Part shown: positions 43,901-49,097 of the stretch, piece after piece
Layout of the letters: every line of letters starts with the position of its first letter
Position numbering within the stretch: position 1 is the first letter of the stretch
Origin: a bacterium
GTDB taxonomy: Bacteria; UBP15; UBA6099; JAJRTR01
Direction of reading: 5' to 3'
Assembly: GCA_024278215.1 (NCBI GenBank)
Contig: JAJRTR010000103.1
Coordinates: 1 to 49,097, forward strand
Length of the DNA stretch: 49,097 nt
The notes under the pieces: generated by a model
What the model saw: the letters and a program-made list of their open reading frames with translations, nothing else
The model's database searches: none
What the model was told of the DNA's origin: nothing
Made by a program: the position numbers and the translations under genes

Positions 43901-45142
43901 TGGGCCGACCTCTGGGCACGCGAAGATAGCGATTGGAAAGTGAGCCTGCGCACCCTGCGAGACTGGTTGCTGCCGTCCGGCAAATCAACCGCCTCGGGCG
44001 CCATCCGCTGCGTCGGCGGTCTCTCTGTCGAGCGCATTACCACTCTGAAATCTCTTTACCAGCTGCAGAAGGCATTCTTCACACGGCTAACTCCCGAAGG
44101 AAGGCAGGTAGATGAATCTTCCGGCCAGCCGCTCACCGCAGGCGAACACTTCGGAAAACGCACTCTCGACGCTATAGAAAAACTCAGGGAAAACCGCGTC
44201 AAGCAGACAGCTTCACGCATTACAGAAGCCGCGCTCGGAATAGGAATCGAATCGAAAAGACCTATCGAAAAAGATTCAAAAAGATTCAAAGGAAAGATGC
44301 CAGCCCGGCCTTCTCGCCAGGTCTTTAAACCCTGTCATGCCGTCATCGTCGAAAATCTCCGGCACTACCGCCCGGAAGAAGTACGCACAAGACGCGAGAA
44401 CAGGCAACTGATGTCGTGGGCCTCCTCGAAAATATTCGACCACCTGGCCAATGCCTGTGAACTCAACGGTTTGCTGCTTCGTGAAGTGTCCGCCGCTTAC
44501 ACATCGAGACAGGACTCACGCACAGGAGCGCCCGGCAGCAGATGCAAAGATGTGCCGGTGAAGGATTTTATTGGAGGAAAATCTTTCTGGAAAAACGAAA
44601 TCGCACGCTCAGACAAGAAATTCAAGAAAGGGACAGCCGACTCCCGTGACGACCTGCTGCTCGATCTGCGAAACTTCTGGGAAGACAAACCGCCCGAAGT
44701 CATCGAAAAAGCCCGCCCGATCCGCATCATCTACAGGGGCGGCGAACTCTTCGTTTCCGCCGATGCTCTCTCGCCTCTCTCCAACGGTATCCAGGCCGAC
44801 ATAAACGCCGCCGCCAATATCGGCCTCAAAGCGTTGCTCGATCCCGACTGGGCCGGTGCATGGTGGTATGTGCCGTGCAACACAAAGACGCACAAACCCC
44901 TCGCCAGGCGCGCTGGAGGCTCGACGGCAATCGACACTTCGCAGTCTCTTAAGGAAGATGACACCAGTGAAAAAAGCGGTAAGAAGAAAAACACAAAGAA
45001 AACCAGGGATGTTGTGAATTTATGGCGCGACCCTTCAGGCGGTCCCGTCCATGATTCTCAATGGAGCCCCACAACCGAATACTGGCAGGATGTCCAGAAA
45101 AGAGTTGTCAGTGTGCTGAGAAAATATAATAAACTGGAGTAA
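40904..45142 (+). CDS. cas12b: Type V-B CRISPR effector, Cas12b (C2c1)-like
   Basis: An RNA-guided DNA endonuclease with a single RuvC nuclease site. RuvC-I is SVDLGHRIAAS (Asp739), RuvC-II is VIVENLRHYRPE (Glu1150) and RuvC-III is QADINAAANIG (Asp1299). The segment after RuvC-II, ENRQLMSWASSKIFDHL and AAYTSRQDSRTGAPGSRC, matches Cas12b closely. Known Cas12b proteins run about 1,100-1,300 aa; this one has 1412. Against the Alicyclobacillus protein (1129 aa; 570, 848, 977) the extra length lies before RuvC-I and between RuvC-I and RuvC-II. An upstream in-frame ATG at 40844 is less likely than 40904, which has GGAGGA 6 bp ahead. Family members need a tracrRNA and recognise T-rich PAMs. First gene of the cas operon. 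Confidence 0.93.
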   Translation: MAKKDQKQTTTRAYTMRLKGMDPEDSSWRDMLWESHVAINRGARAFGDWLLTFRGGICHTLADTPVPVKGKPDREPTREEKKDKRILLALSWLSVESEAGAPQKYLVSHEGKGKRRRWQTVEALEDILHTRGLPPEAIRSWLADCAPAVSSAIRDDAVWVNRSKAFDDAVKMIGDSLTRDEIWDLLDRFFNSKTQYITPIEKLSDKDDDAPTEKIESKDLVQKALGWISNRFGKAKGADFESMAYAFDVIADWAKSENAGIDTKEGLSNLIAKLKDKGLVVSQDNPAGIMNLVSRPGPPNKMLLTIKSISKKTCIDDETLNILKGASTDAEECRKKIGRKGPKPWSDGILADIESQCGFTYRKPGGTAANAEFSVMLDHAARRVSGNQSWIRLAEANRRSFDNEADKISLVLDDAKTWLDAYCERRAGTSGAIDAYVINKRAIEGWGHVVQAWSQPDCKTVEDRIKAARNLQSDQDIEKFGDIQLFEALADDDAVCVWLKDGKPSPDNLKNYVAAAIAVRNKLRFKVPAYRHPDPLLHPVFIDYGNSRLFIKFAAHKPKKGQDIRSLVMTIIRNGAPETVSLLWQSKKLMADFDLRNKLLESKNESSEPANVSRADRLGLAASAADPDGEIHIMNVFDEKHWNGRLQAPRAQLEALDRALRKNGGQWDERTLRMKNSIQWFVTFSPKLQPAGPWIDFAKHNGLNPNSKYYPPATLNKGRKGMARILLSRLPGLRILSVDLGHRIAASCAVWETLSSEQMQAACSAAGHDAPGSDDIFIHLSSQNPEGQTRNVIYRRIGADLLPDGSPHPAPWARLDRQFPVKLQGEAEKPRKPGPLEYEAVAALEQKIGLVETEPIEKRFHHVDKLMSHAVRIGRLGLRRHTTAARIAFNLTTDKKALPGGSAEKLSDDDRVKLLTDSLFEWHLSASSTRWKSPVASALWKEHIQPLTSGIELPDPDSQDTEMSAPARKKKNDTLKATLKPAAEKLAGDRALCIKLHKLWADLWAREDSDWKVSLRTLRDWLLPSGKSTASGAIRCVGGLSVERITTLKSLYQLQKAFFTRLTPEGRQVDESSGQPLTAGEHFGKRTLDAIEKLRENRVKQTASRITEAALGIGIESKRPIEKDSKRFKGKMPARPSRQVFKPCHAVIVENLRHYRPEEVRTRRENRQLMSWASSKIFDHLANACELNGLLLREVSAAYTSRQDSRTGAPGSRCKDVPVKDFIGGKSFWKNEIARSDKKFKKGTADSRDDLLLDLRNFWEDKPPEVIEKARPIRIIYRGGELFVSADALSPLSNGIQADINAAANIGLKALLDPDWAGAWWYVPCNTKTHKPLARRAGGSTAIDTSQSLKEDDTSEKSGKKKNTKKTRDVVNLWRDPSGGPVHDSQWSPTTEYWQDVQKRVVSVLRKYNKLE

Positions 45143-45145
45143 CCC

Positions 45146-46879
45146 GTGACAGACGAATATCTCTGGCCCGCACGAAATGTTGCTGAATACGCGTATTGCC
45201 CGCGACTGTTCTATCTTATGGAAGTCGAAGGCATACACGTGCCGAGCTCGGACACTGAAGAAGGCAATATCGTGCATTCCCGTGTCGACAAGCCCGGCTC
45301 AAAACCGCAGACACCGGACGCTGCACAAGAAGCCGGCGCGCACGTTTCGCAAAAGCCGGAATCCGTGCGCAGCCTTACGCTGACGGACAAAAAACTGCAA
45401 CTGACCGCCACACTCGATCTGGCAGAGCTGAAAGGCGTGGAAGCCGTCCCCGTCGAATATCGAAGAGGGCGTCCACGCCATGCTGTCATAGCGCCCCCTC
45501 CGGACGACCCCGACGACGCGCAACAGAAACCCCTCACACGGCCCGAACCATGGCCCACCGACCGGGTCCAGATCGGACTCCAGTCCATTCTCCTCGAAAA
45601 CAACGGCTACATTGTCCCCAGAGCCGTTCTCTACTACGCGGCAGAAAAACGCAGACTTGAAATCACCATCGACGCAGCTATAAAAGCCGAAGCCATCGAC
45701 ACGCTCGAAGCGGCAAAAGATTGTGCCGCCCACCAGAGGCCGCTCCCTCTGGTTAATGACCCCAGGTGCCCTCGTTGTTCCCTCCAGCCTGTCTGCCTGC
45801 CCGACGAAATAAATTACCAGCGTTTCACGGACAGAAAACCGGAACTCACACCAAGAAAAATATGGCCGCCCCGGGACGACGGCATCCATGTAGTAGCGCA
45901 GAAAGACGGCATACGAATAGGCGTCAGAGGAATGTCGCTATACGTCACAGACCGCAACGGCAAAAAAACAAGTGAAGTGCCCGTCACAAATATCGAAAGC
46001 TTGTCTATCATCGGCAAAGTGCAATTAACCACACAGGCCCTCCATGTACTCGCCGAGCGTAATATTCCCATTGCTTTCCTCTCGGGGGCGGGCCGAATGA
46101 TCGCCATGATCGACCCGCTCGGCCCGGTAAGCGCTTCCGTCAGAGCAGCGCAATTCAAGGGTTTCAACGATCCCGTGAAATGCCTGGAAATCACAAAGCG
46201 CCTGGTAGCCGCAAAGATAAGCAATCAGCGCACCATGCTGCTAAGAAACTTCCCGGACACACCAAAAAAATGCGCCCGCGAACTGAAAACACTCATCAGC
46301 AATACCCTGGATGCCGCGACCATCGATTCCATCAGAGGCCTTGAAGGAAATGCCGCGGCCATATATTTCGAACAATTCCCGAACATGATAAAATGCGACG
46401 CCGCTTCAGAATTCGCCGCACACGGCAGGCAGCGCCGCCCTCCGCCCGACCCGATAAACTCCTGCCTCTCCATGGCCTACACAATGCTTGCTCATGAATG
46501 CACCTCCGCCGCTCGCATCGCCGGGCTCGAACCATCTCTGGGCGCCTATCACGTATACCGCCCGGGCAGACCCGCCCTGGCTCTCGATCTCATGGAGCCC
46601 TTCCGCCCTCTTGTCGCCGACTCCGTCGCTCTCACCGCATTCAACAAAAACGAACTGCGCGACAGCCACTTCCGGCGCACCGCCGCAGGCTGCCTGCTTT
46701 CAGATGCCGGCCGCAGAGCTTTCTTCAACGCCTATGGCAGACGCCTCAACACCGACGTCACACACCCTGTGTTCGATTACAGACTCAGCTACAGACGCAT
46801 GATAATCCTTCATGCACGCATGATAGCCGCATGGCTGAGAGGAGAAATCCCCCGGCTCGAATTCCTCACTACCAGATAG
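45146..46879 (+). CDS. Cas4-Cas1 fusion protein
   Basis: A 577-aa adaptation protein with a Cas4 nuclease joined to a Cas1 integrase, as known in type V-B loci. Cas4 (about residues 1-225) has the four iron-sulfur cysteines Cys18 (AYCPR), Cys208, Cys211 and Cys217 (CPRCSLQPVC) and a VEYRRGRP strand. Cas1 begins near residue 235 (WPPRDDGIHVVAQ) and carries the metal residues Glu400 (LEGNAAAIYFEQF), His469 and Asp481 (YHVYRPGRP...LDLMEPFRP). Cas4 trims and selects prespacers by PAM; Cas1 with Cas2 integrates them. The start is GTG, three bases after the cas12b stop, with GGAG overlapping that stop, so translation is coupled. Confidence 0.95.
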   Translation: MTDEYLWPARNVAEYAYCPRLFYLMEVEGIHVPSSDTEEGNIVHSRVDKPGSKPQTPDAAQEAGAHVSQKPESVRSLTLTDKKLQLTATLDLAELKGVEAVPVEYRRGRPRHAVIAPPPDDPDDAQQKPLTRPEPWPTDRVQIGLQSILLENNGYIVPRAVLYYAAEKRRLEITIDAAIKAEAIDTLEAAKDCAAHQRPLPLVNDPRCPRCSLQPVCLPDEINYQRFTDRKPELTPRKIWPPRDDGIHVVAQKDGIRIGVRGMSLYVTDRNGKKTSEVPVTNIESLSIIGKVQLTTQALHVLAERNIPIAFLSGAGRMIAMIDPLGPVSASVRAAQFKGFNDPVKCLEITKRLVAAKISNQRTMLLRNFPDTPKKCARELKTLISNTLDAATIDSIRGLEGNAAAIYFEQFPNMIKCDAASEFAAHGRQRRPPPDPINSCLSMAYTMLAHECTSAARIAGLEPSLGAYHVYRPGRPALALDLMEPFRPLVADSVALTAFNKNELRDSHFRRTAAGCLLSDAGRRAFFNAYGRRLNTDVTHPVFDYRLSYRRMIILHARMIAAWLRGEIPRLEFLTTR

Positions 46880-46893
46880 AAAGGATATTCCCG

Positions 46894-47184
46894 ATGCGCA
46901 GATGCTACATCGTATGCTACGACATCGCAGACCCAAAAAGACTCAGACTTGTCCACAGAACACTCAAAGGCTACGGCGAAAAATGGCAATACTCCGTCTT
47001 CTTCTGTGTTCTCAAAGACATAGACCGTGTCAGGCTCCAGGGCGACCTGAAAAGCATCATCAACAATGACGCGGACCAGGTCCTTATCATCGACTATGGC
47101 CCCGACGAAACAAAAGCTCGCGAAAATGTCACCACACTCGGCGCCTCACTGCCCGAACAACAAAGTTTCACACTTGTAATCTGA
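46894..47184 (+). CDS. cas2: CRISPR-associated protein Cas2
   Basis: A 96-aa Cas2 of the ferredoxin-like fold, dimeric partner of Cas1 in spacer integration. The N-terminal strand MRRCYIVCYDIADPKRLR carries the conserved Asp10, followed by VHRTLKGYGEKWQYSVFFC and a late strand DQVLIIDYG. The length is normal. It begins 14 bp after the Cas4-Cas1 stop with AAAGGA upstream. Confidence 0.95.
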   Translation: MRRCYIVCYDIADPKRLRLVHRTLKGYGEKWQYSVFFCVLKDIDRVRLQGDLKSIINNDADQVLIIDYGPDETKARENVTTLGASLPEQQSFTLVI

Positions 47185-47223
47185 ACTTGACAGGCAGAGC
47201 CATCGATGCTATCATATTGCTAA

Positions 47224-47312
47224 GGTTCTACAGGAACCGGCACCTCCATGAAAGCGTCTTCCTCCTCAACGAGTTCAGCACATGGCATCGTTCAGGTCTG
47301 CGTCGCCGGGCC
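47224..47312 (+). ncRNA. Candidate tracrRNA
   Basis: Type V-B effectors need a tracrRNA, and the 322-bp gap between cas2 and the array is the likely place. CATCGTTC at 47286-47293 is the exact complement of repeat bases 24-31. GTCTGC at 47296-47301 complements repeat bases 10-15 in the correct order. GCGTC at 47254-47258 complements the last five repeat bases. A small hairpin, GGTTC-TACAG-GAACC (47224-47238), lies 5' of these. A second, weaker anti-repeat, CCGGATTGAC, lies at 47407-47416. The ends of the RNA, and whether the 14-bp hairpin at 47333-47386 belongs to it, are not determined. Confidence 0.45.
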
Positions 47313-47332
47313 GGGCATCTGTCCTTTGACAA

Positions 47333-47386
47333 TATCTTTCGAGCATCCAGGTGGCATAGCTACCCCCGGACCATGCTCGAAAGATA
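47333..47386 (+). other. Strong hairpin between cas2 and the CRISPR array
   Basis: TATCTTTCGAGCAT and ATGCTCGAAAGATA form a perfect 14-bp stem. Inside it GGTGGC pairs with GCTACC (one G-U) around ATA. No T-run follows the stem, so it is not a classical terminator. The segment CCAGGTGGCATAGC resembles CCAGGTGGCAAAGC of the Alicyclobacillus Cas12b tracrRNA as I remember it. Confidence 0.7.
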
Positions 47387-47506
47387 GAATACAAGGGAAG
47401 TTTTGACCGGATTGACAAACAATTCCCCTCCCCCAAAAGGACAAGTTAATGCAAGCTCGAAAAACAGAGAAAAAACCTATATGCATAAGCCGGATTTTCG
47501 CCCGCG
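47387..47506 (+). promoter_or_regulatory. CRISPR leader
   Basis: The 120 bp directly before the first repeat, on the side of the adaptation genes, is the expected leader. It contains TTGACA at 47412-47417 but no clear -10 at standard spacing. The last bases before repeat 1 are TTTTCGCCCGCG. Confidence 0.55.
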
Positions 47507-49097
47507 GTCACACCGGCAGACGACACCCCGAACGATGGACGCCTTCCGCTGCTGTAGTTCGTACGGCCATTGCGCGGTCACACCGGCAGACGACACCCCG
47601 AACGATGGACGCAAAACCAGCAGCACCATTTATGATAGTGCATCCGGTCACACCGGCAGACGACACCCCGAACGATGGACGCCGGTTGCTGCTGCGCTTG
47701 CTGGTGTTACACTAGCAGTCACACCGGCAGACGACACCCCGAACGATGGACGCCACGCGCAGAAATGCCGGTGCCGGGACTCGGATTCAAGTCACACCGG
47801 CAGACGACACCCCGAACGATGGACGCAAGTACCCTTCGCACTTTTTTCCGCTTCATTACTGTCACACCGGCAGACGACACCCCGAACGATGGACGCATGA
47901 AGAAGATAATTTCAGTTACGAAAAAGTTTCACGTCACACCGGCAGACGACACCCCGAACGATGGACGCGAATTGATCGTGAACGCGGCGCAGGCACTCAA
48001 TCGTCACACCGGCAGACGACACCCCGAACGATGGACGCTCTCTGGGAACACGAAAAACGGATATGTGTTTTTAGTCACACCGGCAGACGACACCCCGAAC
48101 GATGGACGCTCAACCGCATAGGATTCGGCATTTATGCACCCTGGTCACACCGGCAGACGACACCCCGAACGATGGACGCTAGACTGTTACTAACTCATCA
48201 GTGAGATAATCAAGTCACACCGGCAGACGACACCCCGAACGATGGACGCTGAAAGTCGAACACGTAGATATATCAGAAGTCTCGTCACACCGGCAGACGA
48301 CACCCCGAACGATGGACGCTAAACATGCAGAGAAATATGATAAAAGTAGATTGAGGTCACACCGGCAGACGACACCCCGAACGATGGACGCCGTTGACGA
48401 TCAGCGAAAAGAAAGCGAGTTGCGAGTCACACCGGCAGACGACACCCCGAACGATGGACGCATCTTGCTGAATCGCGAAAAGCGCGTCGCCGATCGTCAC
48501 ACCGGCAGACGACACCCCGAACGATGGACGCCCGTTATCAGTGTTCCGATTGTCGTATAAGTTCCAGTCACACCGGCAGACGACACCCCGAACGATGGAC
48601 GCATACAATCGTAAGCCGACTTGTAATCTCGCGTTAGTCACACCGGCAGACGACACCCCGAACGATGGACGCGGGAAACCTGATTCGATCGCGGCGCGCG
48701 CGCACGGTCACACCGGCAGACGACACCCCGAACGATGGACGCAATCATCGTTCTGAAGTACCGCTTCACCCATGATTGTCACACCGGCAGACGACACCCC
48801 GAACGATGGACGCTCGTCGAGATCGACTTCAACGAATTCACTATTGGTCACACCGGCAGACGACACCCCGAACGATGGACGCTTCTTATGATTAAAAAAA
48901 ATCTTACTGAAGATGATCGTCACACCGGCAGACGACACCCCGAACGATGGACGCCATCGCCATAGCGTGTCACCGTCTCTGCGCTTTACGGTCACACCGG
49001 CAGACGACACCCCGAACGATGGACGCCATCGCCATAGCGTGTCACCGTCTCTGCGCTTTACGGTCACACCGGCAGACGACACCCCGAACGATGGACG
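47507..49097 (+). CRISPR. Type V-B CRISPR array, 23 repeats, 22 spacers
   Basis: The 36-bp repeat starts GTCACACCGG and ends GATGGACGC, and all 23 copies read identically; the last lacks its final base because the window ends. Spacers are 33-37 bp. The two last spacers (48955-48990 and 49027-49062) are identical. The repeat sequence, read on the + strand, gives long false open frames (HTGRRHPERWT). Orientation on the + strand is inferred from the leader side and the anti-repeats; the array runs off the window. Confidence 0.98.

Noticed and set aside
47403-49082. Open frames with repeated HTGRRHPERWT units
   Set aside because: They are translations of the CRISPR repeats; the spacers break any conserved protein.

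Overview
The window is one contiguous piece of a Gram-negative-type bacterial chromosome with moderate G+C. Ordinary housekeeping genes are interleaved with families of short palindromic repeats, and a complete CRISPR-Cas locus lies at the right edge. The Gram-negative reading rests on an RseP-type site-2 protease with several PDZ domains and a membrane-anchored SPOR-domain protein. The mixed gene order, the use of GlnRS and the density of dispersed repeats fit an environmental lineage, but I cannot name a phylum. The sequence ends one base short of a complete CRISPR repeat, which suggests a contig end.

Left part (1-13.4 kb): an AI-2E/PerM-type membrane protein; an acyl-CoA dehydrogenase of the isovaleryl/long-chain type; purC; a four-gene cluster encoding a GldA/GldF/GldG-like ABC-2 exporter plus a DUF4340 protein; and, on the opposite strand, a FadN-like hydroxyacyl-CoA dehydrogenase/enoyl-CoA hydratase followed by a thiolase. 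Together with the acyl-CoA dehydrogenase these supply the enzymes of a beta-oxidation cycle.

Middle (13.8-34.9 kb): glnS, an ABC-F ATPase, a TrmO/TsaA-like tRNA methyltransferase, a SPOR-domain protein, a dGTPase-like HD hydrolase, an anchored formylglycine-generating-enzyme-fold protein, glmS, and a B12-binding-type radical SAM protein. Then comes the rpsB-tsf-pyrH-frr cluster. Here frr is followed by a small PASTA-like protein and a PlsC-type acyltransferase, then by rseP and an alkaline-phosphatase-superfamily hydrolase; uppS, cdsA and dxr, common neighbours in many bacteria, are absent.

Right part (34.9-49.1 kb): a very A+T-rich stretch of about 2.4 kb with no credible gene, repeat copies, der, a small orphan gene, a cluster of nested repeats, and then a type V-B CRISPR-Cas system: an unusually large Cas12b-like effector (1412 aa), a Cas4-Cas1 fusion, Cas2, a 322-bp gap with a candidate tracrRNA and a strong hairpin, and an array of 23 repeats and 22 spacers. 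Cas4-Cas1 and Cas2 would acquire spacers; the effector, with a tracrRNA and crRNAs, would cut DNA through its RuvC domain.

Two repeat families run through the window. Family 1 (about 178 bp, eight full or near-full copies plus fragments) has 17-bp terminal inverted repeats; five copies are flanked by short direct duplications (four of 4 bp, one of 5 bp), as expected for a MITE-like element. Family 2 (about 175-200 bp) has hairpins at both ends and an exchangeable central hairpin. Copies of both lie just upstream of the cas operon.
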